From NCBI GenBank assembly GCA_019918135.1, contig WBZZ01004797.1, positions 1 to 64,000 of the forward strand: a DNA stretch of 64,000 nt, in the 5' to 3' direction. A model generated the notes under the pieces. It was not told the origin of the DNA, did not search any database, and worked only from the letters and a program-made list of their open reading frames with translations. Positions within the stretch are counted from its first letter, which is position 1. Each line of letters begins with the position of its first letter. Source of the stretch: Paulinella micropora (lineage: Eukaryota > Cercozoa > Imbricatea > Euglyphida > Paulinellidae). Below, piece by piece: positions 1 to 8,604 of this stretch. The position numbers were made by a program, and so were the translations under genes.

Positions 1-420
1 ATATATATCATGTGACCTCAACACCAAACTACTTGAATGAAATTGAAAAATGGAACCTTGCGGTGAAATAAAAAAGCCAACATTAAATGGACTAAGCCTG
101 AATTGTTCTTTCTATGAGCAATACAAACCGCGATGACAATGTGAAAGTAGTTATTCCATTGGAAGCATAACGGACAACTCAACGTAGTTGAAGATGCGAC
201 CTTCGGTCAGCAAGAAGAGAGCACTCCTTTTAAGGCGACTGATTTAAAAAGACTGGAATTACGAAATAAGGCTAATGTAGGAGAAGAGATAGCGACTGCT
301 ACATCGTAGGTGATAAGAGACTGCTATAGAATGTACAGAAGAAGGATGTATATTAAGGAAAGCGAGCGATGTTATTCGTGTTGTAAAAAAAGATACAACA
401 AAAATAAAGTAAAGTAATAC
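1..420 (+). pseudogene. Relic of the ExoX-C-like gene region
   Basis: The first 300 bases match the stretch at about 25,287-25,585 in element B nearly base for base at the start, including the ATATATCATG leader and the codons for NEIEKW. In B this stretch encodes a 102-residue protein next to an ExoX-C-like gene, downstream of the polymerase. Here it is decayed and has several breaks. Its presence suggests that element A once had the same left side as B, with a plus-strand polymerase lying outside the window. That last point is inference. Confidence 0.6.
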
Positions 421-444
421 AAATGAAATTGTTCTTTTTTTGCT

Positions 445-1684
445 TCAATGATCCTCTATAAAGTTAGCAATAACATTAATATTACCATTTCCACCTGCCG
501 ACACAGCCTTTTGTGTGAATGTCAAAACATCGTTCGGGGTTAATTGAATATCGTAGGTTCTTAGATTAATTTGTTGAGTTGAGGCAGCATTAACATAAAT
601 CTTAAAAATTGTTGTTCCGTTTGCGATAGCGGTTGCTTTTGTGTCTGTATCTACAATTGAAGTTTTGGCATCAACATCAGCAAAACCCGCCCCTGTCAGT
701 GTTCCGTTCAATACCATTCTGACAACATTAGCCTTAGTATTTTTCATTAGTAATACTTATCAACGAAGGAAAGACATTTGAATTGTTGGTTAGGCTATTA
801 TTGAATAGTGCTTTATTCCTGATACTTAAAATGGGGCTTTCAGTTATATTACCTGCTTTACTACCTTCCACCGTATTTGTAATACTTGTATTAATTGTGT
901 TGGTGCCTTCAACAAACAAACTACAACTGGCTGTCTTCAGTCTTTGTATTCCAACTCCGACATTATTATTAATAATTCGTGCCGAAAATGGTAATGTAGT
1001 ATTTCGCAGACTGACACCTGTGTTGGCATTCGCATACTTAATCGTATGGACTAACTGGAAATCGCCTGTCTTTGGATTTTCAATAGAAAACTTAATAGCA
1101 CCAAAACCTAAGTATTGAAATTGAATTTGAAATACATTTCCCTTTGTCCAGTCTAATACAGGCATATCTCCTGTTCCGTCGCACGGGTCATCCCAGTATG
1201 CTTGATAAAATGCGTTTGGGATTCCTCCTATACAATGTAGAATAATCATTCCTTCATCTCTAGTTTTGTAAAAGTAGAAACCATTAGATAAATCGTCATC
1301 TCCGATACCTATCCACGAATAATAATCTTCGGTTTCGTCTGTTGTCCATAAAGCAGTGAAGCGGGCTACAACACCCATGCCAGTGCGATATTTTATTTTT
1401 CTTTTGCTTACCATACTAGCATCAGCGGTAGCATTAGCAGTCGTTTTTAATTCCGCCATATTATTCAGAAATGAAACACTCGCATTTGTCTGAGTTAATG
1501 TCCATATCCGTGTATTAATGGTATATGGAAAGATTTCCTGTAATACTGGTGTTAAGGAACTGGTTAGTGTTTCACCAAAAGCAGTCTTCATATGATTAGT
1601 TTCAATGTGTCCGTCATATCCAACTTTGACATTTACAAATTTGCTGTCAGGATTTTGTGCGATTAAATTTCTTTGGTGAGACAT
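445..1684 (-). pseudogene. Conserved virion-type protein next to the capsid gene, copy A
   Basis: I do not recognise the family. The start at 1684 gives MSHQRNLIAQNPDSKFVNV, closely matched by the B copy (25,856-27,094, 422 residues, whole). The protein is rich in Asn, Thr and short beta-type segments and has no membrane segment. It contains a block with WDDPC and a following FQIQFQYLGFGAIKF that are shared by both copies. It lies just downstream of the major capsid gene on the same strand, in the morphogenesis module. A minor virion or host-binding role is therefore likely, but this rests on context only. The copy has about one break. Confidence 0.6.
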
Positions 1685-1689
1685 CTCTT

Positions 1690-1712
1690 GTATATAAACA
1701 AAAAAATATTTT
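1690..1712 (-). promoter_or_regulatory. Candidate late-type promoter of the virion-protein gene
   Basis: Read on the minus strand, AAATATTTTTTTG is followed by TATATAC five bases before the start codon. The same two-part motif precedes the protease and penton genes of both copies. The motif is visible; its promoter role is inferred from its repeated position. Confidence 0.5.
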
Positions 1713-1749
1713 TTATTTTCTTTTTAGTTTTTACGAAGTTGATAAACAT

Positions 1750-3294
1750 CTATGACATAAGGATTTCAATTCCCTTAACAACAATAGTCCTCTGAAGAAT
1801 AGCATAAGTATAATAATTCAATTGGACTGCTCCCTCCGCACTCCATTCATACCGCCGTTCGGTATCCAAGGACAGACCAGCCACTTCATAACCCTCTTCT
1901 TCTCGCTTGTCATAAAGCGGGCGGTTGTGATCCCAGAAATAAACATGGAACCAGTTATATTTATACACATTAGAGTTCAAAATAGCAGAACCCTTTACCT
2001 TTTCCTTCAAAAGCATATAGTCTTCATCGCGGGCGCAAGCGATATCAAACTGCTGAATTCTATTACTATCCAAAGTAGTGTAATAAGAAGTAATCTTAGC
2101 CTGTGCTCGGTTATCGCAATCAAATGCTGTGTTTGAAGTTTCAGTATTAATAAACCCGCTAGTGTAAATTCGGCGAATTCTCTCACCTTGCGAGCGGTTC
2201 ATCTTCAAAACAAATGACTGAGTTCCCGCCGCGAGATTAGTTTTCCAAGAGATAGGGTATTCAGTCTTGAACGAAAAGCCTTCACCCGCAATCTTCTGTT
2301 GAACACCCAAGATAACATTAGGGTCGGTTTCAACAGCAAGAAAGAGGTTAAGGTTGGTAATCGCCGCGGGCTGTGCGGTGGCTGTTGCTCCTGCTGCAAC
2401 ACTTTTCGCATCAGTTCCATAGAATATGGTTTTCTGTGTTCCCTCCCACACAATCCTCAAATCAAGAATTTCATTAAAACCAATAGTCTTATCAATTTCA
2501 AAAATAGTTCCAAAAAGCATACCAAGAGGAATAGACACATTGATTACCGGCGAATTTCCAGTATTGACTGCTGGGGCAATTACTACAGCGGGGTCTTGAC
2601 CAACACTTCCACCCTCAAAATACTTCGACTCCTCATAAGAGACATTTACAACAGAGGCAGCACCAGTTCTATTAGCAATGAGCAAATCATCATGACGACG
2701 AGCATTGATAGATGGCGGAGAAATTGCTCCTGCGATAGCATTACCAAAACGATTTAATGTTGCCTGAAGATGAGCATTGGTATCAATACTTTCCGCAACT
2801 GTTGCAGCACTTGCTACTTGGCCTGCATACACGGTAGCATTAAAGGCGGTTGTAGCACGACCATCGGCATTACACTTTTGAAGCATAGACCCATAACCAG
2901 AATTAGCCCCGTGGTTATCCAAAGCCATAAATCTATCATAAGAAATCTCAGGCTTCCAAATCATCTTAGTGTAATTACCAACATGTTGAAGATTACACAG
3001 ATACTGACCGCTTCGGCTTCGTAGTTCAATCGTCTTAATCATTGACAAGCAGTCCATAGGAATTCTGTTATAATTACCAATTCCGCCAGTCGTCGGTGTG
3101 TAGGTAAATCGCAACACACTCCTTGCAAGGTTCAAAGGACGAGTTGGAATTTCAAAAGTTGATTCAATTCCTCCCACGCTGGTAATTGGCACAGTCGCAA
3201 GACTCTCGCGGGCAGTAAGTTTGTTAAGCGAATACTTACCGCGAATAAGTTCGCTTTGGCTATGAGTAAGTTCTCCGCCGTATTGGACAGGCAT
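1750..3294 (-). CDS. MCP: Major capsid protein (double jelly-roll type), copy A
   Basis: The 514-residue product starts MPVQYGGE; a further in-frame stretch upstream lacks conservation in B, so the start at 3294 is preferred. The protein shows long beta-strand patterns with conserved blocks FEIPTRPLNLARSVLRF and GQYLCNLQHVGNYTK shared with B, and ends KGIEILMS. Length and position directly after penton and protease fit the double jelly-roll capsid protein of Polinton and virophage particles, which forms the pseudo-hexameric capsomers. The assignment comes from module order and length; I could not run a profile search. It looks whole in this copy, whereas the B copy is broken. Confidence 0.75.
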   Translation of the reverse strand: MPVQYGGELTHSQSELIRGKYSLNKLTARESLATVPITSVGGIESTFEIPTRPLNLARSVLRFTYTPTTGGIGNYNRIPMDCLSMIKTIELRSRSGQYLCNLQHVGNYTKMIWKPEISYDRFMALDNHGANSGYGSMLQKCNADGRATTAFNATVYAGQVASAATVAESIDTNAHLQATLNRFGNAIAGAISPPSINARRHDDLLIANRTGAASVVNVSYEESKYFEGGSVGQDPAVVIAPAVNTGNSPVINVSIPLGMLFGTIFEIDKTIGFNEILDLRIVWEGTQKTIFYGTDAKSVAAGATATAQPAAITNLNLFLAVETDPNVILGVQQKIAGEGFSFKTEYPISWKTNLAAGTQSFVLKMNRSQGERIRRIYTSGFINTETSNTAFDCDNRAQAKITSYYTTLDSNRIQQFDIACARDEDYMLLKEKVKGSAILNSNVYKYNWFHVYFWDHNRPLYDKREEEGYEVAGLSLDTERRYEWSAEGAVQLNYYTYAILQRTIVVKGIEILMS

Positions 3295-3380
3295 TTTTGT
3301 TTTGTTTTTGAAGTAGTGTAAGTTGATTAATACACGAAATATATTTATAGAAAAAAATAAATAATTAAAATAAATATCAA

Positions 3381-4193
3381 TCACTTGGATTTCAACAAAT
3401 TGAAAAATGAATTAAATAAACTAAAATAATTAGTTTCACGATAAACCAATAATGTCATAACTATTCCCAAACCATTAAGATTTATTGCTTGGTCGTTTTC
3501 GTCCGTCAAGTAAAACCTGAATACATTGTTTGAATTAGCGGACAATGTTTTACCATACTCAGACCCGCTTCCATCATAAATGACAGAACCAAAAGGAATT
3601 TCGTTGGCTGTGTATATTTCTTGTAGCACCTGATTGTCTCCTTCCCCAACTAAATCCGATTGAAGATACAGAGTTTTTTCACCAGTTAGAATAATTACAT
3701 TCGGCGATTTAATAAAATCATTAGCAAAGAAATATGTTGAGTTTCTATCAAAACCCATAACTTCATGAATACGGGTATCATCATCAAATATAAACTGCGG
3801 TTGAATACCTCCATTATTTGAAACACTGAATGTTAATTTACCATCCTCCGCTTCCGTGTTTGTATTGTTGCTTGAGACTACATAAGTATAATCATTCGGA
3901 CTTTCTGCCGTCATTATCTCAGATAGTTTATTTTTTAAGTTGTTCATTGTGTAGTTGCCCTCTGGTATTGTAATTAAAGCCTCATACCCGTCTTCGGATA
4001 ATGTAAAAGTATTATATGGTGAAGCCACAGAGTAATACGACTTCGGCACATATATATGAAGAATTTTACAATGTGTGGGATTGTCTAACCCCTTCATATT
4101 GATTTCGTGTGTAAAGTCGCTGTCTGTCCCCGTTATTCGGTTTTTGCTATTTATGTAATAGATACCAGAACTTCTCCCACCCTTATAATCCAT
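3381..4193 (-). CDS. Penton (minor capsid) protein, copy A
   Basis: The product has 270 residues. The N-terminus carries YINSKNRITGTDSDF, a pattern typical of penton proteins of Polintons and related viruses, which fill the twelve vertices as single jelly-roll pentamers. The rest is beta-rich, with an ANEIPFGSVIYDGSGSEYG block. It sits between protease and major capsid genes, as in Mavirus-type genomes. Copy B (28,879-29,697) is very similar except at the last few codons, where a paired-hairpin element has been inserted in B. It looks whole. Confidence is good for the family and moderate for the exact role. Confidence 0.75.
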   Translation of the reverse strand: MDYKGGRSSGIYYINSKNRITGTDSDFTHEINMKGLDNPTHCKILHIYVPKSYYSVASPYNTFTLSEDGYEALITIPEGNYTMNNLKNKLSEIMTAESPNDYTYVVSSNNTNTEAEDGKLTFSVSNNGGIQPQFIFDDDTRIHEVMGFDRNSTYFFANDFIKSPNVIILTGEKTLYLQSDLVGEGDNQVLQEIYTANEIPFGSVIYDGSGSEYGKTLSANSNNVFRFYLTDENDQAINLNGLGIVMTLLVYRETNYFSLFNSFFNLLKSK

Positions 4194-4196
4194 TGC

Positions 4197-4220
4197 GTAT
4201 ATTATACAAATAATATTTTT
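4197..4220 (-). promoter_or_regulatory. Candidate late-type promoter of the penton gene
   Basis: On the minus strand AATATTATTTG and TATAATATAC lie three bases before the start codon. The B copy keeps the same arrangement at 29,699-29,720. The motif overlaps the end of the upstream protease gene. Confidence 0.45.
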
Positions 4221-6152
4221 TAGATAAATGTATTAAATCCCTCACCATCACCATATCCATTCTGTGCTTTTAATTTTTCCGCTTCGTCTTCTTTTAAGTC
4301 TGTATAGCCACTAGCAAATTTAAATCGTACTCCTTTTGCTCGCTCTAAAAGAAACCGCATTGAGTGCCATCCACATGTGTCGCTCGTATCAGATTGTTGT
4401 TTTACTTGATTGACCTTCATCAATAAATAACTATATGGGTGGCTTTTATCTATTAGTTGTTTCATTTGTTGTTGAAAGTCTTCAGTCGGTTGATATTCAG
4501 CCAAAGGGTCATACACGTCAACACTCCTGTCTTTATCCAGACTTACCCATACGGCGATCCAATGAGACCCCGCTTGTTTGTGATTGTCCAAATTCATAAT
4601 AAATCAGTATCGCTTTCTGCTTCCTGGCTTCAACTTGTAGATTTCATCACTTGCTATCGCTCCGAGATACCATCCATATTTTTTCATTATGTCGTGTATT
4701 TCATAAGTCATTAGTCCCCGCCCCTCACCCTGTTGTTCGTCTGGCGGTGGCTCTTGTTTTGATGGGACAAGCCCCTCCAAATCGCTTCGCTCATCTTGCT
4801 GTGGCTCCTCTGGCTGTGGTTGCTGTGGCGTCTCCGCGATGAGTGGCTTTGCCACGATGTTCTGCTCCGCAGAACTTGTTCTCGGGGGTATTGTCGTCTC
4901 CTCTGGCTGTGTTTGCTGTTCATTTCTATATTTATTTATAAAGCCATTAACATAATCTTTTTTTCTCATTGAATGAACCCATTCTTTTCGTGATAGATAC
5001 TTTTTAATGTTTTTTACGGAAAACACTTTATTAATTAAATCTTCTAATCCAGTTCCCGTTTGTAATCCCAAATATTCTGCGAGTTTCTTTTTTACTTCAA
5101 CCTTATTTTGTCCAACATCTATTTTATGTTCTAAAATTTTGTCTATTATCCATGATGCTCTTTGGTTCCAACCTTTAACATCGTGGCCTTCATTTTTAAG
5201 TTTATCCCTTAATGCTTCACCAAGAATTTTAATAGTAAGTTTTTTCTCAACATTACTATTTGACAATCCATTCTTTAACATTAATCTGTATTTAGCCTCC
5301 TCTAGTTGGTTTCCTATATTTTTATTTAATGCTTCTTGTGCTCCTAGCATTTTTTTCATATCATCTATTGTTATTTGTTGCTTTTGAAAATCTTTTATTC
5401 TTTCTGCTATACTTTGTATTTTACTATGTTCCCAATTATCTATATCTGCTTGAGTAAAAAACTCCAGAATTTATGATTAATTTTTTTTTATAGTCTTCAA
5501 ATTCTTTATTTGGCTTAACTTTTACCTCTGGCTGTGCCTGTTGTTCTTGTGGTTGTCCCTGCTGTGCAGGCATAATATATTGTTGTTGTGGTGGCATAAT
5601 GGCTAATCTTTGGTTCCTTTGCTGTTCGTATTGTAAATCCTCTATGAGTTTTTGCTCCCTTCTTAGTTCTCTGTCTTTTTGTTCTTGTCGTTCCTTGATA
5701 TCGGATAGTTCATTGCGGTGTATCCTTGCTAACTCATCCTGCCTTTCCTTAGTATCTGCTATGTCCTTTCTTTCTTGCCTCTTCTTTTCTTCTTCAGCAT
5801 CAACTCGTGCTTTTTTCTCTTTTTGGTCAATCTCATCAATCTTTTCGTATTTCTCCTTTCTGAGTTTGTCTAAGTGGTCATTAATGGCGGTTCTAGTATT
5901 TTGCTCAATCTCTGAAAGGCTTTGGACTTTTCTTAAGTCTTCTTTTCGCTTAGGTGTCCGTCTTGTCTTTGGCCGATTTAGATATTTCATAAAAAGTTTA
6001 ACAATTTGAAGTGTGCTCATATCATTTGTCTTTTTACCGAAATTAAGATAATATTTTTTACCCTTCTGGATAATATACGGCTTACCGTTATTCCTATAAA
6101 CCCGCGGGGGTCTTAATTTCTGTTTCTTTGTTTTTTTGGTTTTAGCAACCAT
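4220..6152 (-). pseudogene. PRO: Adenain-like maturation protease with long coiled-coil N-terminus, copy A
   Basis: The C-terminal part has the His-Asp-Cys order of adenovirus-type (Ulp1-like) cysteine proteases: GSHWIAVW, then VDVYDPLA, then SDTCGWHSMRFL. The N-terminus has a basic, Tyr-rich module (YIIQKGKKYYLNFGKK), then a long Lys/Glu/Arg coiled coil, then a Gln/Pro/Glu-rich linker. Family members cut capsid and core precursors during particle maturation. The gene lies between basic protein and penton, as expected. It is a fossil with about two breaks. Copy B keeps the same domain order. Confidence 0.8.
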
Positions 6153-6153
6153 C

Positions 6154-6177
6154 GTATATTTTAAACAAAAAATATTT
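6154..6177 (-). promoter_or_regulatory. Candidate late-type promoter of the protease gene
   Basis: The minus-strand motif AAATATTTTTTG plus AATATAC ends one base before the start codon and matches the motif at 1690-1712 and 31,474-31,497. Confidence 0.5.
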
Positions 6178-6207
6178 CCGCATAATTTCTAAACAGAATA
6201 TCTTCAT

Positions 6208-6534
6208 TTAGAATTTGAGTGCTCCACGTCCTCTCTGCTTACCATACCCCAGTCTTGATGCTACAGCACCAACACTACCTGCGTAAGGCACCCCGACACT
6301 ACTTAATGCTCCCGCAGTCCTTGAAATTAACTTATTACCGCGAAGAAATTTATCAACGGCAAAGACCGTTTTCCCAACTTTTTGCCAGTTGATTTTACCA
6401 CCTGCTTGTCCCTTGCCTCCTTGCTTCTTCTTGCGACCAGTCTTCTTTTTACCTCCAGCCATGTTTGTGCTTGAGTTAATAGTTCGTTTGCCGATTGTTG
6501 GAATGACTTCAACGCGAGTTGTTTTTACTACCAT
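6208..6534 (-). CDS. Small basic core-like protein, copy A
   Basis: The product has 108 residues, starts MVVKTTRVEVIPTIGKRTIN and is very rich in Lys, Arg and Gly. A central MAGGKKKTGRKKK stretch is followed by a hydrophobic/Gly segment and a C-terminus ending RGALKF. This composition suits a DNA-condensing core protein or a membrane-active minor protein, as in adenovirus and adintovirus particles; no sequence match proves either. MAGG followed by K fits the adenain cleavage rule (M/I/L)-X-G-G-X, so the protein may be processed by the neighbouring protease. The alternative is that translation starts at that Met. B has the same gene at 31,522-31,866. Confidence 0.6.
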   Translation of the reverse strand: MVVKTTRVEVIPTIGKRTINSSTNMAGGKKKTGRKKKQGGKGQAGGKINWQKVGKTVFAVDKFLRGNKLISRTAGALSSVGVPYAGSVGAVASRLGYGKQRGRGALKF

Positions 6535-6584
6535 AAAAGATAGATGAATATATAATACAGAAAAAAAATAATTATTTTTGATAT

Positions 6585-6689
6585 TGATATTTGTTTCAGA
6601 CTTCGTCTTCAACAAATATCGTTTTTTTGCTTTAATGGTCATCGATGTTTTGTGATGACGGCAGTCAGAACAAAACATCAAAAATATCA
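6585..6689. repeat. Paired-hairpin element 1
   Basis: The first hairpin has perfect 10-base arms at 6586-6595 and 6611-6620 with an inner AGAC/GTCT stem. The linker contains GCTTTAATGG. The second hairpin has 9-base arms at 6644-6652 and 6671-6679. It lies between the ATPase stop and the basic-protein gene. B has a paired hairpin at the same locus (31,906-32,067) with different arms but the same linker. Confidence 0.75.
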
Positions 6690-7513
6690 TTATTTCATGC
6701 GATAAGCAAAATTTTTTCTTAACTCATCATCAACACTTGAGACATAAAGAAAATTAAATCTCTCCTTTGTTGCTTCGTGATACTTTTGAAGAAAGTAATC
6801 AAAGTCAAAAGATAAGTCTAAGTGTTTATACACGAGTTCCATTTTGTCCTGAGATTGCCCCGGAAAGATTAATAAATAATCTAACTGCTTAATGGCTTCT
6901 GGCCGTAGGTCGTTCAAATACTGACTAGACATAATAACCTTACTTTTATAGTGTCTGTTCTTTTTAACAAATCACTTACGGACTTGTCTCTTAATCCACC
7001 ACCTAAATCATCCAAAACAAAAACAACCTCTGGAGAAATATACTTACTCTGCCTTTCTTTTGCCTCTGCGGTGCTCTGTTTCTTTTTTTCTTCTTTTCCA
7101 AAGTATAAAAATTGTGGCTTCTCTATTTCTTCTTTGTCCTGTTTTACTTCTCCTTCGTGTTGCTCGTCATGTCTGTTCAGTTTGTCTAACTCATAATCAA
7201 TGACATTAACACCATCTGATTTAAGAAAGGTATATATTGCCATCGGGTTGCCTCTGTTCTTAAAGTGCTTAACCATTGCTTTATAAATGTAGTCCTTGTG
7301 TATGGTTGAAGCAATAATGACAATACGGGTTTTTCTGTCTGTTGTCCGTTTCAGTATTTCAAATAGTGCTGTCGTCTTACCGCTCTTCTTACGGGCAAGT
7401 AGAAATATGTTGGCATACGGCTCATTGAATAATTTATAACCTTTTGCTTTTTTGTTTCCATCCCCCTCTTGTTTTACTGGCTTCACCTTGACATTGTTAA
7501 TCTTCATCATCAT
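6690..7513 (-). pseudogene. ATPase: Genome-packaging ATPase (FtsK/HerA, A32-like), copy A
   Basis: Walker A is visible as LLARKKSGKTTALFE near residue 35, and Walker B as VVFVLDDLGGG. The C-terminal block QYLNDLRPEAIKQLDYLLIF and the closing KNFAYRMK are shared with B. Family members pump viral DNA into the preformed capsid using ATP. A charged, variable insert separates the two Walker motifs. The start is taken at the Met cluster before KINNVKVKP. The gene reads toward the protease and capsid genes, the usual Mavirus-type order. It is a fossil with about one break. Confidence 0.8.
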
Positions 7514-7520
7514 ATATATA

Positions 7521-7886
7521 TTAAGCAACGAATTCCAAACACACTACAATTCGGCCCGCTAAATTTCCTGTGTCAATATTTCCGCTGTCAGTTTCAAGGA
7601 CTTTAAATGTATATTGTCCGTCAGTCCATCCGACAACACCCAAATTATACCCGAGATTTGAAATGTTTGCTGAGGTGCTGTCCGCAAATGTTCCAATAAT
7701 TCCAATTCTATCCATATAAAGAATTCTTGTTTTGGTTTCGGTCTGGTCGTTCATATAGTGGATAAATTTTACATTCATTTTGGTGGGTGTGAATGACATT
7801 TGAATATTTTTATTAAATGTTTTGCTTCCTCCAGCAAAATAATTGCTCAGAAAAATAATCCTCTGATATTTATATTCAGTAGCCAT
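7521..7886 (-). CDS. Small conserved beta-type protein, copy A
   Basis: The product has 121 residues and starts MATEYKYQRIIFLSNYFAGG. I do not recognise the family. It has alternating hydrophobic residues, no Cys cluster and no membrane segment, which suggests a small beta-sandwich. The C-terminus (GNIDTGNLAGRIVVCLEFVA) is nearly identical in B. It ends a few bases before the ATPase gene on the same strand, so a virion or packaging role is plausible. Its start codon overlaps the start codon of the plus-strand Cys-rich gene: the four bases CATG serve both. Confidence 0.55.
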   Translation of the reverse strand: MATEYKYQRIIFLSNYFAGGSKTFNKNIQMSFTPTKMNVKFIHYMNDQTETKTRILYMDRIGIIGTFADSTSANISNLGYNLGVVGWTDGQYTFKVLETDSGNIDTGNLAGRIVVCLEFVA

Positions 7887-8142
7887 GATTATATTACTGA
7901 TGATAAACTTTTTAATAACAAAAATATTTTCGCGGACTGCCTGCGACTTTTACTCACGGGTCAGTGAGAAAAAAAATGAGAGTTGTGCTTATTGTATTCA
8001 GAAAGGAATAGAAACAAAATTTAAATGTGTGTATAAGCCTATGAGTGATTGGTGTGTTAGTTTTGATGAAGCCATTCCTTTAATTTGCTCAAATGATGCT
8101 ATGTGGTATAAAACTCAAGTATATGAATGTTCATTTCTTTGA
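7885..8142 (+). CDS. Small Cys-rich protein with hydrophobic N-terminus, copy A
   Basis: The product has 85 residues. The first 15 or so (IILLMINFLITKIF) look like a signal peptide or membrane anchor. They are followed by seven Cys in the pattern AC, SCAYC, FKC, DWC, LIC, YEC. The B copy keeps the block C-x-SFD-[ED]-A-[IL]-PL-[IM]-C and the final YEC, so this is a real gene and not a shadow. A disulfide-linked, secreted or envelope-facing protein is one reading. The family is unknown to me. The stop codon overlaps the first base pairs of paired-hairpin element 2. Confidence 0.5.
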   Translation: MIILLMINFLITKIFSRTACDFYSRVSEKKNESCAYCIQKGIETKFKCVYKPMSDWCVSFDEAIPLICSNDAMWYKTQVYECSFL

Positions 8143-8256
8143 TATTTGAGAATTGCGCTTCGTGCTACGCACTCTCGCTTATTCTCAAACATCGTTTTTA
8201 TACTTTAATGGTGGACGATGTTTTACGAAGGCACGAAGTGCATGAGTAAAATATCA
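8140..8256. repeat. Paired-hairpin element 2
   Basis: Hairpin one runs 8141-8193 (arms GATATTTGAGAAT and ATTCTCAAACATC). The linker contains ACTTTAATGG. Hairpin two runs 8217-8255 (arms GATGTTTTAC and GTAAAATATC) with an inner GCAC/GTGC stem. It sits between two converging genes, and its two ends overlap both of their stop codons. The B copy has no such element here. Confidence 0.8.
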
Positions 8257-8604
8257 TTTCTTTGAAGAAGGTGATGGAAGGCAAATGCCAATCAATAGTG
8301 TTAGGATTCCGACATAAGTATTAGCAACCTCACAAGGCAAGTTCTTTTCAGATAGCCTTACGATACAAAGGGTTATAATGGAGATAATGATACCCATTTG
8401 AAATAAGTATTTAATAAGTCGGCTGTCGGTTGGTCTGTTTTTTATACAACAACAATTCCAGTTATCTTCCAATTCGTGCTCTACTTTTTTCTCCTCAGTC
8501 TTTAGTTCTACTTCAAGAACACGAGACTTTAATGCTGGAGTTAGTTCGCCATCCATATCCATAATAGGTGGTGGTCTGTGAAGTCTAGTTGTATTATTTG
8601 ACAT
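8254..8604 (-). CDS. Small membrane protein with CCC motif, copy A
   Basis: The product has 116 residues. A Pro-rich, acidic N-terminus is followed by DNWNCCCIKNRP, then a hydrophobic segment at about residues 61-82 (FQMGIIISIITLCIV), then a second, weaker hydrophobic stretch near the C-terminus. B has a close copy (34,152-34,523). Its start overlaps the end of the fibre gene by 11 bases, which suggests co-expression. The Cys triplet before the membrane segment could be a lipidation or disulfide site (inference). Family unknown. Confidence 0.6.
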   Translation of the reverse strand: MSNNTTRLHRPPPIMDMDGELTPALKSRVLEVELKTEEKKVEHELEDNWNCCCIKNRPTDSRLIKYLFQMGIIISIITLCIVRLSEKNLPCEVANTYVGILTLLIGICLPSPSSKK

